From Deltaproteobacteria bacterium (GTDB lineage Bacteria; Myxococcota_A; Polyangia; GCA-2747355), in assembly GCA_019314525.1 (NCBI GenBank), contig JAFCZD010000052.1, forward strand, positions 1 through 37,958: a DNA stretch of 37,958 bases, in the 5' to 3' direction. Shown piece by piece: positions 16,768 through 25,752 of this stretch (positions are counted from its first letter, which is position 1; every line of letters begins with the position of its first letter). A model generated the notes under the pieces. The model did not search any database, was not told the origin of the DNA, and was given only the letters and a program-made list of their open reading frames with translations. A program made the translations under genes and the position numbers.

Positions 16768-17935
16768 CGCTCATGACCTTGGCGAAGCGGGGCAGCGCTT
16801 CCTCCACCACTTGTTCCTCGACGCAATAGGAGATGCGCATGTGACCGGCGCGCCCAAAACCGCGTCCGGGCACCACCAGGATGTTCTCTCGCTGAAGCGC
16901 TTGAGCAAACTCAACGTCATCAATAGGGGTGCGAGCAAAGATGTAGAAGGCACCTTGGGGCGCGACGAACTCATAACCCGCTGCCTTGAGCCCCTGGCAG
17001 AAGCGATCTCGGATGCGAGCGTAAATGCTGGTGTCGACGGACGCGTTGATGGACAGCGCCAGCGCCTTTTGCATCAACGCTGGCGCGTTGACGAAGCCGA
17101 GAGCCCTATTGCAGAAGGTGAGGGCTCCCCGGATGTCTTCGCGATGGGCGGCGTTTTCGCCAACCACGATGTAGCCGATGCGTTCCCCGGCGAGGCCAAG
17201 GTCCTTGGAGTGGCTGTGGGCGATGAGCGTGTTGGGGTGTGAGGCGAAGAGCGGCGGGTTGGTTAACCCATCATAGGTGATCTTCGCGTAGGGAGTGTCT
17301 GCCAGCAGGTAGATCTCTCGGCCAAGGCGTTTTTCGGCCCGTGCGAGCACGTCGCCGAGCTCGCGCATGCGCGCCTCGCTGTAGATGCGCCCGGTGGGGT
17401 TGTTGGGCGTGTTGATGATCAGGACTTTGGTGCGCTCGGAGATCGCAGCCTCGATGGCCGGGATATCCAAATCGAAGTCGTCAGTGGTTTGCACCACCCG
17501 CGGGGATCCCCCCTGGAAGCTGGCATAGAAGAGGTATTCCACGAAGAAGGGCGCCAGAATCAGCACCTCGTCACCTGGGTCGAGCAGCGAGCGCAAGGCG
17601 ACGTTCAGCGCTCCTGCGGCCCCAACGGTCATCACCACATCATCGGCGTGTACGTCGCATTTTTCGCTCTTGGACATATAGTCCGCTACGGCGGTGCGGA
17701 CCTCGGTGTGCCCGTTGTTGGCCATGTAGCGGTGCAGGCCCGGTTCGCCGGAATTAACAAGACCACGGAGGGCTGTTTGGAATTCCTCAGGCGGCTCGAG
17801 GAAGGGGTTTCCAAGGCTGAAGTCGAAGACGTTTTCACTGCCATGGCGCTCCTTGAGTACGCGACCTGTCTCGAACATGCGGCGAATCCAGGAGGCGTTT
17901 TGGAGGGCGTCGGCGATGGGTTTGGAGATGGACAT
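16745..17935 (-). CDS. PLP-dependent class I/II aminotransferase
   Basis: Fold-type I aminotransferase. I chose ATG 17935 (396 residues), which gives the usual start (MSISKPIADALQNASWIRRM); the frame is open a further 78 codons but that sequence is not protein-like. Visible residues are the VTVGAAGALN cofactor-binding loop, INTPNNPTGRIYS, the Asp/Tyr pair in LLADTPYAKI, SHSKDLGLAGERIGY with the Schiff-base Lys244, and the C-terminal carboxylate-binding Arg in GHMRISYC. The best general fit is an aspartate/aromatic-type aminotransferase. The true substrate cannot be read from sequence. It heads an operon with maf and yggS and diverges from a lipoprotein gene 133 bp away. Confidence 0.9.
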   Translation of the reverse strand: MSISKPIADALQNASWIRRMFETGRVLKERHGSENVFDFSLGNPFLEPPEEFQTALRGLVNSGEPGLHRYMANNGHTEVRTAVADYMSKSEKCDVHADDVVMTVGAAGALNVALRSLLDPGDEVLILAPFFVEYLFYASFQGGSPRVVQTTDDFDLDIPAIEAAISERTKVLIINTPNNPTGRIYSEARMRELGDVLARAEKRLGREIYLLADTPYAKITYDGLTNPPLFASHPNTLIAHSHSKDLGLAGERIGYIVVGENAAHREDIRGALTFCNRALGFVNAPALMQKALALSINASVDTSIYARIRDRFCQGLKAAGYEFVAPQGAFYIFARTPIDDVEFAQALQRENILVVPGRGFGRAGHMRISYCVEEQVVEEALPRFAKVMSDVQNKPH

Positions 17936-18068
17936 AATGAATACCTGGTGAGGGTGGAAAGTTGCTCGGATGGGACTGTATAGGGTGGTCGTGGTGGAGG
18001 CAAGGTGGTGTACTGTCCCCCTCGACGGGGGCGGTTCTTCGAGCAATACTGTCTTCAGGAGTTCTCCG

Positions 18069-18545
18069 ATGACCAAGCCTCTAAGAACCGCGACGTTGTC
18101 CCTTCTCGCAATGCTTGTCGCTCTGAGCGCGTGCGCGCCCGCGGTGATGCCAGGATATCGTTTTCGCACGCTTCAACCAGAGAAGGTCTTCGATCGCGCT
18201 CTCGCGGCGATGCAGGTTCATGGCAAGGGAGCAAAGGTCAAGAGCCGCGAGGGCAATATGGGCACCATCGTCTCGGAGTGGCAACGCTACGATCCGCTGA
18301 TGGGTGACCCTCAGTTCTTTCGTTTCGAGGCTGCGATTGTCCCCAACAGCGCTGATGGCTCCGCCACCATCTCAGTGAGCTTGACGGTGCTCGCTTGTGG
18401 GTTCGTGGGGCGGGCCGTGATCCTCGTGAAGTCTGTGGAGGAAGCCAAGCGCCACTGCTCCGTGCCAAGCCGGATCCCTACCAAGCTGCAAAAGGCGTTT
18501 CACGAGTTCAAGGGATCTTTCGAGGGAGCTGTCTTCCGTTCTTGA
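18069..18545 (+). CDS. Small lipoprotein of unknown function
   Basis: AGGAG (18057-18061) precedes ATG 18069 by 7 bp. The 158-residue product has a textbook lipoprotein signal with lipobox LSAC (Cys22). The mature part is a single compact alpha/beta-looking domain (FDRALAAMQVHG, then MGTIVSEWQRYD and FRFEAAIVP strands). This resembles the general pattern of small periplasmic lipoproteins with a helix over a sheet. I do not recognise a family. Two cysteines (in LACGF and RHCSV) could form a disulfide. It is divergent from the aminotransferase operon. Confidence 0.75.
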   Translation: MTKPLRTATLSLLAMLVALSACAPAVMPGYRFRTLQPEKVFDRALAAMQVHGKGAKVKSREGNMGTIVSEWQRYDPLMGDPQFFRFEAAIVPNSADGSATISVSLTVLACGFVGRAVILVKSVEEAKRHCSVPSRIPTKLQKAFHEFKGSFEGAVFRS

Positions 18546-18674
18546 CGGCTATCCGCTCGACCAGTCCGCGTTCCGTACGCTTCCAGACCTCAGACCTGAA
18601 AAGCCGTGAAAAATGGGGTATGGATCCCCGGCCCGTGGTTTGCACCGCCCAACGCAACTTTAGGGAGGGTGCCC

Positions 18675-18986
18675 ATGAAGCGGCTATTGCGAACTGTGTG
18701 CGTGTGTCTTTTTTCGGTCCCGGTCATTGCCATCGCTGGTTGTCTAGGCCTGGAGTCCTCGGCGATCGAAGGCGCCACCATCCTAACCCTCGAGCCCCCC
18801 ACCTCAGAGCGGTCGCGGGTGGACGACCTGGTGCTTGTGCTTGACGAGGCCGCCGATGTCAACGCCGAGAGCGCTGGGTGCGTAGCCCTCATGCCCTGGG
18901 TGGCCTCGGGACATTGCGCCGAGGGCGCCGAAGGGGAGGCATGCCTCAAGGGGGAGTGCCATCAAGGTAGCTGCTGGGCATTTTGA
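18675..18986 (+). pseudogene. N-terminal part of a lamin-tail lipoprotein, apparently split by a frameshift
   Basis: GGGAGGG (18663-18669) lies 5 bp before ATG 18675, and the product starts as a lipoprotein (lipobox IAGC, Cys23). It continues with the first strands of an SbsA/Ig-like domain (ILTLEPP, DDLVLVLDEAADV), then a Cys-rich insertion, and stops at 103 residues in TTTTGA. The missing second half of that domain (ISAHGERLRLRLERPLPA) is found at once in the -1 frame, in the gene starting at 18983. One extra T in the TTTT run (18981-18984) would join the two into one ~507-residue lipoprotein. Alternatives are a sequencing error, or two genes coupled through the TTGA overlap. Confidence 0.6.
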
Positions 18987-20194
18987 CGGCCACGCTCCCC
19001 ATGGAAATTTCAGCTCATGGAGAGAGGCTGCGTCTCAGGCTCGAACGACCTCTTCCAGCCGCGCAACCTCTGACCTTGCTCGTGGCTCGGTGTGCTGCCA
19101 TCCGGGATGGAGCGCCCTTGGCGTCCAGTCCACAAGAGGTCCGGCTCGCGTATGTCGAACACATCGTCACCAACAGCGAGCCGGTGCCAACGGTGTCACT
19201 GTTGTCTCCGATGATGGAGTCTGCCGACAGCCCTGCAGACCTTGGGCGGGTGATCGTGAACCTCTCATGCCCGGCGGGGGAGGTGCCGCCAGGGAGCTTC
19301 TGGCTCGAGGATGCCCGTGGCGGACACAAAGATCTTCAGTTGATTCAGCGTGTGCCTTGCAAGGGCGGGGAGTGTCTGGTTTTGGAGGTGCCAGAGCGGT
19401 TGACGCCAGGGACCTGGGCGTTGGGTATTGGTGCTCTGCTTAGCGAAGAGGGTCTCGCTTTTTTCCCTGGCGTACGTCAGACCTTCGAGCTTGGTCGGAG
19501 AGTCGACCAGGGCGCCCCTGTAATCACCGCCGAGCTGCGAGTGTCCGATGGTTGTGCAGTGGTGGAGGTCCGCGCCTCCGAGGTTGTTGACGTGGTGTTG
19601 ACCTTTGGCACCCAACGCGTCTTCGGGTGGGCGTCGTCCGTGCATTATTTGGCCCTCGAGGTGCCCCCCGACACGGGAGGGATCGCGCGGGTGGAGGCGT
19701 GGGACTTGTCGAAAAAGGCGGCCCTCCCGCGATCCCTCGAGGTGCCCGCGCTGGGGCAGGTTCCCTTGCGCATTGTGGAGGTCTTGGCCAACCCGTTGGG
19801 GCTCGAACCTCGACAAGAGTTCATCGAGATACTTAACGTGTCTGGTCGTGACATCAGCCTCGATGGCTGGTCGCTCACCCTTGGTCGAGAGGATCGCGCG
19901 CGTATGCTTCCATCCGCGACGCTGCGTGTGAGCGGGCGGGCCTTGCTTGTTTCAGGCGCTGCTGTGCTTCGCTTGGAGCGCTCTTTGAGCCTCGCCAACG
20001 CAGGTGAGGCGGTGCGCCTGGTTGGCCCCAAGGGAGCGACATCGAGCTATGGAGGGTATGTCGACACCCACCGGGTCGCAGATGGCGGCAAGAGCGCGGT
20101 GCGTGTGGGCCGTTGTGATGTGCCGAATAGTTGGAACAAGAGCACGCAGCTCTCAACGCCCGGATCTCCAGCGGCCAACGGAGCCCCGAATTGA
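18983..20194 (+). CDS. Lamin-tail-domain protein, likely C-terminal part of the split lipoprotein
   Basis: The first available start is TTG 18983, overlapping the previous stop. It has no ribosome-binding site and no signal peptide of its own. The 403 residues start in the middle of an Ig-like domain (RPLPAAQPLTLLVARC at about 23-38), continue with further beta-rich domains, and end with a lamin tail domain at about 263-385 (RIVEVLANP...QEFIEILNVSGRDISLDGWSLT). Bacterial lamin-tail domains occur in secreted and surface proteins, often beside nucleases or other extracellular enzymes. Their ligand is unknown. Lack of an export signal supports reading this as part of the upstream lipoprotein gene. 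Confidence 0.7.
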   Translation: MTATLPMEISAHGERLRLRLERPLPAAQPLTLLVARCAAIRDGAPLASSPQEVRLAYVEHIVTNSEPVPTVSLLSPMMESADSPADLGRVIVNLSCPAGEVPPGSFWLEDARGGHKDLQLIQRVPCKGGECLVLEVPERLTPGTWALGIGALLSEEGLAFFPGVRQTFELGRRVDQGAPVITAELRVSDGCAVVEVRASEVVDVVLTFGTQRVFGWASSVHYLALEVPPDTGGIARVEAWDLSKKAALPRSLEVPALGQVPLRIVEVLANPLGLEPRQEFIEILNVSGRDISLDGWSLTLGREDRARMLPSATLRVSGRALLVSGAAVLRLERSLSLANAGEAVRLVGPKGATSSYGGYVDTHRVADGGKSAVRVGRCDVPNSWNKSTQLSTPGSPAANGAPN

Positions 20195-20262
20195 GCCTCG
20201 AATTGAGCCAACCATGCCTCGCCCTTGGGGGTATACTGCGTCCAGCCAGGAGACGTCTGTCA

Positions 20263-22425
20263 TTGGAGCGCATCGAAGGCACAGTAGAAAAGGTCATCTT
20301 CGCGCGCCCCGAGGAGGGCTACGCGGTGCTCTCGCTGCGTGTGGTCGAGCAGCTGCTCCCGGTCACGGTCATAGGCAACCTCGTGGGCGTCCAGCCTGGG
20401 GAGACCATGGAGATTTCGGGACGATGGGAACACCATCGGCAGTTCGGTCGAAGGTTTCGGGTCGACCAATTCGCCGCTGGGGCGCCTCGTGATGAAGAAG
20501 GGCTGCTGCGCTACCTGCAATCTGGAGTGATCAATGGCATCGGTCCGCAGATGGCAGAGCGCCTGGTGGCGGCCTTCGGCACCAAGCTCTTCGAGCTGAC
20601 AGAGGACGATCCCCTCATCTTGATGCAGGTACCAGGCATCGGGAAGAAGCGCGCCAAGACTATCGCCCGCGTGATCGCCGAGCAGCGGGAGGTGCGGGAC
20701 GTGATGGTCTTTCTGCAGGGCCTGGGGCTTGGTCCGGGCATGGCCGGTCGCATCTATCGTGCGTGGGGAAAAGACGCCGAGGCGCGCGTGCGCAAGGACC
20801 CTTATCGCCTGGCCCAGGAGGTCGAGGGTTTTGGCTTTCTGAGCGCGGACACTATCGCTCAGAAGCTCGGCGTCGATCCCACCAGTGGAACCCGCCTCGA
20901 GGCAGGGCTGCTGCACATGCTGCGCTCCTCCCGTGATGAGGGCCATACCGTCATCGGGCGCGAAGACCTCGTGACCCATACCGCAACCTTCTTAGAGACA
21001 GATTTGATAGAAGTGGAGCGCGCCCTCGCAGGTGTTATCTTGAGTAGGGTTTTGGAGGCGCGATCAAGCGCAGAGGGCGAAGATCTCGTGGGGCTGCCCG
21101 CGTTGGTGTACGCCGAAGAGAACATGGCGCGGGATCTGCATCGGCTTGGTCAAATGGGGCCACGGAATATCTCGCCGAAGCAACTCGACGACGCAGCAGA
21201 GGTCTCTCTGACCGAAGAGCAGCGTTCTGCCGTGGAGCTGGCCGCCAGGGGACCCGTGTCGGTGATCACGGGTGGTCCTGGTACGGGGAAGACTACGGTC
21301 ATTCGATCGTTGGTGCGTCTGCTCAATAGCATAGACGAGCGCTGTTGGCTCTGTGCTCCCACGGGTAGGGCGGCCAAGAGGCTAAGTGAGGCCTCGCAGG
21401 CGCCGGCAACGACGGTTCATCGTCTCCTTGGTTTCAAAGGAATCTCTAATGAGGGCGTCCCACTCTTCGAGCATGGCCGGAAAAACCCCCTCGGGCCCGG
21501 CACGGTAATCCTGGACGAGGCGTCGATGCTCGACGCGATGTTAGGCCGCCGCTTGCTCGAGGCCTTGGGCATGAATCGTCTGGTTTTGGTTGGAGACGCC
21601 AATCAGCTGCCTTCGGTGGGCGCGGGCAACGTGCTGGCTGATTTGATCCGCTCTGATGGTGTGCCCGTGGCCGAGCTGTCGACGATCTTTCGGCAGGCCG
21701 AGAGCAGCCAGATCGTCGTCAACGCCCATCGGATCAGGCAGGGGCTCGAGCCCGAGCCCAGCGGCGCTGGGGCATTGGAGGAAGGGGCTTTTCACTTGGT
21801 GCGAGTGGACGACCCACAGCGGGCCCAGCAGCGGGTTTTAGAGGTCTGCAGCGAGCGCATCCCGCGCGCTTTTGGTCTCGATCCCATCAACGACGTCCAG
21901 GTCATCTCGCCGATGCATCGTGGTGATGTGGGTACGGTGATGCTCAATCGCGAGCTTCAGCGCCGGTTGAACCCTGGCAAAGGCGGCATTGAGAGGGGCC
22001 CGGAGGCTTTTCGTGTGGGTGACAAGGTGATGCAGGTTCGCAACGACCATGAGCGGGAGGTCTACAACGGCGACGTAGGGCGCATCGTCAGTATTGATTC
22101 GACCGGCCCCCGCCTGGTGGTGAAGATGGGTGAAGAGTTGGTGCGATACGAGCCAGAGCAGCTGCGGCAACTCTCGCTGGCGTATTGCATCAGTATCCAC
22201 AAATCCCAAGGGAGCGAATATCCTGCAGTGGTGATCCCATTGACCACGCAGCACTATCTGCTCTTGCAGCGAAACTTGCTCTACACCGCCATCACGCGGG
22301 CAAAGAAGCTCGTGGTGCTGGTAGCGAGCCCCCAAGCCTTGCGCATCGCCGTGGAGCGTACAGATTCATCGCTGCGCCGCACGCGATTGCTTGAGTTGGT
22401 GGCCAACGCGGAGCTTGGGTTTTGA
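20263..22425 (+). CDS. recD2: RecD2-type SF1B DNA helicase
   Basis: 5'-3' DNA helicase of the RecD/TraA family, acting without RecBC. I chose TTG 20263 (AGGAG at 20248-20252), giving the family's usual N-terminus (MERIEGTVEKVIFARPEEGYAV, shown in part) and 720 residues. The longer open frame overlaps the lamin-tail gene and is not protein-like. The order is N-terminal OB-like domain, two helix-hairpin-helix motifs (GIGPQMAERL and VPGIGKKRAKTI), the helicase core with Walker A GGPGTGKT (337-344), Walker B D418-E419, VGDANQLPSVG, and the C-terminal SIHKSQGSE (motif V) and YTAITRAKK (motif VI). It ends inside the 3' end of a convergent lipoprotein gene (60-bp overlap). Confidence 0.93.
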   Translation: MERIEGTVEKVIFARPEEGYAVLSLRVVEQLLPVTVIGNLVGVQPGETMEISGRWEHHRQFGRRFRVDQFAAGAPRDEEGLLRYLQSGVINGIGPQMAERLVAAFGTKLFELTEDDPLILMQVPGIGKKRAKTIARVIAEQREVRDVMVFLQGLGLGPGMAGRIYRAWGKDAEARVRKDPYRLAQEVEGFGFLSADTIAQKLGVDPTSGTRLEAGLLHMLRSSRDEGHTVIGREDLVTHTATFLETDLIEVERALAGVILSRVLEARSSAEGEDLVGLPALVYAEENMARDLHRLGQMGPRNISPKQLDDAAEVSLTEEQRSAVELAARGPVSVITGGPGTGKTTVIRSLVRLLNSIDERCWLCAPTGRAAKRLSEASQAPATTVHRLLGFKGISNEGVPLFEHGRKNPLGPGTVILDEASMLDAMLGRRLLEALGMNRLVLVGDANQLPSVGAGNVLADLIRSDGVPVAELSTIFRQAESSQIVVNAHRIRQGLEPEPSGAGALEEGAFHLVRVDDPQRAQQRVLEVCSERIPRAFGLDPINDVQVISPMHRGDVGTVMLNRELQRRLNPGKGGIERGPEAFRVGDKVMQVRNDHEREVYNGDVGRIVSIDSTGPRLVVKMGEELVRYEPEQLRQLSLAYCISIHKSQGSEYPAVVIPLTTQHYLLLQRNLLYTAITRAKKLVVLVASPQALRIAVERTDSSLRRTRLLELVANAELGF

Positions 22426-24306
22426 GTTCGCGGAGGCGCAACGCTCGCTGAAGGGCATGATGGCGAGCACCCGCCGTTGGCCCTTCGACGTCGCGCTGAC
22501 GCCGATCCAGCGTGAGCGTTGTGCGCTGGGGGGCGGCAGGGTGAAGCAGAGTGGCCCACATGCCTTGCGGCTTTGCAGGGGCGCCGTTTGCGCCCCGCTG
22601 GCGGCCAAGGCCTTGTGGAGTTTGAAGCCTGGGGGCAGGGTCACGCGCAGGGCTGGAGGTCCTCTTCCTTTGGTGAGGAACCTCAAGCGGGGGCCCTCGG
22701 AGTAGAAAGAGCAGCGAGCGCTGAGCGGGAAGGCGCGCGAGACGTATCGCACGTCAGCGCCCGGTCGGGCCACACGAGGCCAAGTGGCTGTCGAAGCGCT
22801 CAACGCACGCAGGAGGGTATGGCGTGCGGTGTGTGGCTTGGCACCATGAGGCCTGGGGAAGACCTCTGCTGGTAGCACGACGTCGGTGCATCCCGCAGCT
22901 TGGGCCCAGCGCGTCAACTGGGCCTTGCTCAAAAGGGCGCGGGTGATGGCGTCAACGATGAGTTGGCAAGGCGGAGCAGGGGATGTGCTCTTCACCCTCG
23001 AGATCAACTCGGCGCCACGGAAGGGCGCCAGTCGCACCTCGTGCACTTTGTTCGATCCGAAAGGCCGCAGCACCTGCACTCGATAGTTTCCGGGTGGGAG
23101 CGGCAAGAGGCCGCGCCCTAGGGGCGATATCCAGGTAGCGAGGCCCGCGAGAGGGGCTCGGCCGAGGAGGAGGCCTCCGGCGTCCTTGCCTTGAGCGACT
23201 ATCTTCAATTGAACAGGTTCTGTGCGTTCGGCCACCTGCCGTGTGTCAAAGACGAGCTGCGAGGGAGCTGAGGTGCGCAGCATCGTGCTGGACCCACCGG
23301 ATGGAAGCGAGAGGGATCCGGACACTGCGCGCCCCTTTCCGATGGCTCGCAGGCGGTATTTCCCTGGCGGCAAAGGCAGGGTGACGCGGCCATCCTGGCC
23401 GGTCATGGCGACCGCCTCGAGTTGGCGTTGATGCCAGGCTCCGATGCGCGCATGGGGCAAAGGCTCACCACGCTCATCCACGACGCTCAAGCGTGCGGGC
23501 ACATCGCCGGAGCGTGCCGTTAGAAGTGGGCGCAGGGCGGCGCTCCATCCGCGGCCGCCGAGGACCAACGCTATTTGGAGGCGAACGCTCCCGCCCGGCG
23601 CCAAAGAGATCACGCGGGAGCTTTCGAGCTGGCCCTCAGGGGCGCGCTGGAGCGTCCATTTGGGCAGTTTCCATTGGGAAAAGGACGTCAGCGCATAACT
23701 TGAACCTGGGGCGTGGAACTCCACCACATTGGAGGAGGCTGGCAAGGACGTGTAGCCGTGGCCAGGGACGAAGGCGCGGGCGAGGCCAGGGTGAAGATGT
23801 ATTGCCACCGGGCCACGCCATGCGTGAGACCTCTGGGAGCGCGTCAAGGCCAAGGAGACGTCGATCGTTTGGGACCCTCGGGTGAGGGAATAGCGTAATT
23901 GAGCGCCGATACCCCTATTGGCGTCGGGGGCGGCCTCGAGCCGAACCGTGACGGTGTCGCCCTGTTGTGTATAGACGCGCTCAAAGCGAAAAGCACGCCC
24001 AGCGATGCGTAGGCTGAGGGGGCCCATCTCGTGTGTTGTCGCGGCAGTGCGTGCGTGCACCAGGCTTCCCGCGCGGTCTCCATGGGCCAAGCCAAGCACA
24101 GTAGCGGAGACGAGGTGGTTGTCCAGGCGGAAGTCGCCGCGACCCACAGGCGACGGGAGCGTGTCTTTGGTGCGCTCGAGGCGTGATGGCGGTTTGGGGG
24201 CGGGAGGGCGAGGCACAAGGGGGCCAGATGCGGATAGTGGCGCGTGTGGCCGGCAGGAGGCGAGCGCGACCAGCAGAAAGAAAAGGGTGTAGGTGGGGCG
24301 AAACAC
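22366..24306 (-). CDS. Large lipoprotein, CehA/McbA-like architecture with a degenerate PHP domain
   Basis: GTG start, lipobox LASC (Cys18), 646 residues, so it is exported and lipid-anchored. The N-terminal ~230 residues begin DFRLDNHLVSATVLG and form a beta-rich domain. Two carboxypeptidase-regulatory-like segments follow (LPLPPGKYRLRA and LPLPPGNYRVQV). This order matches proteins that precede a CehA/McbA-type PHP metallohydrolase domain. Here the equivalent C-terminal region (about 445 onwards: LIVDAITRALLSKAQL...CTDVVLPAE) keeps the expected helix-strand pattern but lacks the HxH and TDH metal ligands. It is therefore probably not a metallohydrolase. This family link is from pattern memory. 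There is no ribosome-binding site before the GTG. It overlaps recD2 tail-to-tail by 60 bp. Confidence 0.6.
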   Translation of the reverse strand: MFRPTYTLFFLLVALASCRPHAPLSASGPLVPRPPAPKPPSRLERTKDTLPSPVGRGDFRLDNHLVSATVLGLAHGDRAGSLVHARTAATTHEMGPLSLRIAGRAFRFERVYTQQGDTVTVRLEAAPDANRGIGAQLRYSLTRGSQTIDVSLALTRSQRSHAWRGPVAIHLHPGLARAFVPGHGYTSLPASSNVVEFHAPGSSYALTSFSQWKLPKWTLQRAPEGQLESSRVISLAPGGSVRLQIALVLGGRGWSAALRPLLTARSGDVPARLSVVDERGEPLPHARIGAWHQRQLEAVAMTGQDGRVTLPLPPGKYRLRAIGKGRAVSGSLSLPSGGSSTMLRTSAPSQLVFDTRQVAERTEPVQLKIVAQGKDAGGLLLGRAPLAGLATWISPLGRGLLPLPPGNYRVQVLRPFGSNKVHEVRLAPFRGAELISRVKSTSPAPPCQLIVDAITRALLSKAQLTRWAQAAGCTDVVLPAEVFPRPHGAKPHTARHTLLRALSASTATWPRVARPGADVRYVSRAFPLSARCSFYSEGPRLRFLTKGRGPPALRVTLPPGFKLHKALAASGAQTAPLQSRKACGPLCFTLPPPSAQRSRWIGVSATSKGQRRVLAIMPFSERCASANSKPKLRVGHQLKQSRAAQR

Positions 24307-24394
24307 GGGGCGATGATAACAGGGGTGGCGTTGGGAAAGGGCGAATTATCCGGTGCGGTGCCCGTCTTGGTCCTCCACGGCACCCACCTGACGA

Positions 24395-24414
24395 CCACCG
24401 CTTGCCGGCGGTGG
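24395..24414 (+). promoter_or_regulatory. Hairpin in the yebC leader region
   Basis: CCACCGC (24395-24401) and GCGGTGG (24408-24414) can form a 7-bp GC stem with a 6-base loop, 53 bp before yebC. No T-run follows. It could be a transcript 5' structure or chance in GC-rich DNA. Confidence 0.25.
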
Positions 24415-24466
24415 AGGGCTTGTGCTACGAAATCGCTGGACTGGTCTGTTTAGCTGGGAGAGTGCG

Positions 24467-25216
24467 ATGTCGGGGCATAATAAATGGAGCACCATCAAAC
24501 ATAAGAAGGGCGCCGCAGACGCGAAGCGCGGCAAGCTCTTCACCAAGTTGATCCGGGAGATCTCCGTGGCGGCTCGCGCCGGTGGCGGTGACCAGGCGGC
24601 GAATCCGCGGCTGCGGAGCGCTGTGATCACCGCCCGGGCGGGCAATATGCCAGGGGACACTATCGATCGCGCCATCAAGCGCGGCACAGGAGATCTCGAA
24701 GGCGTTGAATACGAAGAGGTGTCCTACGAGGGTTATGGCCCAGGTGGCACTGCTGTCTTGGTGGAGACGCTGACGGACAATCGCAATCGCACTGTGAGCG
24801 AGGTCCGACATATCTTCTCGAAGTTCAATGGCAACATGGGTGAGGCTGGCTGCGTCTCTTGGATGTTTGACAAGGTCGGCGTGGTGGTGGTCGGCAAAGA
24901 GGGCGTTGAAGAAGAGACGCTGATGGAGCATGCCCTCGAGGCTGGCGCCGAAGACGTCAAAGACGAGGGCGATATCTTCGAGGTCCACACGCCCCCCAAC
25001 GATGTCGAGGACGTCGCTGAGGGGTTGCGCGGATCGGGTGTCATGGTGGAGTCAGCCAGCGCGTTGATGATCCCCCAGACCTTCGTGAAGCTCGAGGGCC
25101 GGGACGCTGAGGTCATGTTGCGCCTCTATGAGAACCTCGAAGAGAACGACGACGTTCAACACGTGTGGTCGAACTTCGACATTGACGACGAGTTGATGGA
25201 GAAGCTCCTCGGTTGA
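24467..25216 (+). CDS. yebC: YebC/PmpR-family protein (TACO1 family)
   Basis: Family members act as transcriptional regulators or as translation factors that relieve ribosome stalling at polyproline. The 249 residues match the family length. The start [20 protein letters not shown] is diagnostic, followed by [11 protein letters not shown], the IKRGTG motif, [14 protein letters not shown], and [16 protein letters not shown] 24467 follows GGGAG. Its stop overlaps the TTG start of ruvC. The yebC-ruvC-ruvA-ruvB order is common in bacteria and suggests co-expression with Holliday-junction processing. Confidence 0.96.
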   Translation: MSGHNKWSTIKHKKGAADAKRGKLFTKLIREISVAARAGGGDQAANPRLRSAVITARAGNMPGDTIDRAIKRGTGDLEGVEYEEVSYEGYGPGGTAVLVETLTDNRNRTVSEVRHIFSKFNGNMGEAGCVSWMFDKVGVVVVGKEGVEEETLMEHALEAGAEDVKDEGDIFEVHTPPNDVEDVAEGLRGSGVMVESASALMIPQTFVKLEGRDAEVMLRLYENLEENDDVQHVWSNFDIDDELMEKLLG

Positions 25217-25752
25217 GGAAAGCAGTCGCAGATGGGCCTGGCCTAGATGGAGGCAGACTCTTGCTCGGTGTCGATCCGGGGAGTCGCCAGACAGGCTATG
25301 GGATCATTCGCCAGCGGGGGCGAAGCCTCGTGGTGGTCGAGAGCGGGACCTTCCGCCTCAACGCCCGTCACGGGCTCGCCGAGCGCTTGGGTACCCTCCA
25401 GAAGGCCATCGAAGCGCTCGTCGAGCGACACGTGCTGCACAGCGTGGGCGTCGAAGACATCTTCAGCCACCGAAACCCCCGCAGCGCGTTAGCCCTAGGG
25501 CAGGCTCGTGGGGTAATCTTGGGCGTTTGTGGAAGCCATGGCCTGCAAGTGGAGGCCTACCCGCCTGCCAGCGTGAAGCAGGCTGTGGTGGGGCATGGCC
25601 GCGCGGATAAGTCGCAGATTCAGCGCATGGTGACGGTCTTGCTGGCGCTCGAGCACGAGCCATCCACCGACGAGGCCGACGCGCTAGCTGTCGCTATCTG
25701 TCACGCGCTCAGGGCGCGTGGAGGCATACAACAAAGGGAGAGGGCAAAATGA
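25213..25752 (+). CDS. ruvC: Holliday junction endonuclease RuvC
   Basis: Resolves Holliday junctions by paired nicking, guided by RuvAB. TTG 25213 overlaps the yebC stop (TTGA), so translation is probably coupled. The product has 179 residues. The catalytic acidic tetrad is intact: D21 in GVDPGS, E81 in GVEDIF, D153 and D156 in STDEADALA, equivalent to E. coli D7, E66, D138 and D141. The 14-residue N-terminal extension compared with E. coli is glycine-rich and probably unstructured; no better start is seen. Its 3' end overlaps ruvA by 4 bases. Confidence 0.96.
   Translation: MRKAVADGPGLDGGRLLLGVDPGSRQTGYGIIRQRGRSLVVVESGTFRLNARHGLAERLGTLQKAIEALVERHVLHSVGVEDIFSHRNPRSALALGQARGVILGVCGSHGLQVEAYPPASVKQAVVGHGRADKSQIQRMVTVLLALEHEPSTDEADALAVAICHALRARGGIQQRERAK

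Noticed and set aside
18976-18990. Programmed -1 ribosomal frameshift site
   Set aside because: GGCATTTTGA does not fit the X_XXY_YYZ slippery pattern, and I see no strong stem-loop at the right distance. Mutation, error or coupling is simpler.
24307-24466. SOS (LexA) box upstream of yebC-ruvCAB
   Set aside because: No CTG-N10-CAG or similar dyad was found in the leader. Regulation by LexA cannot be supported.
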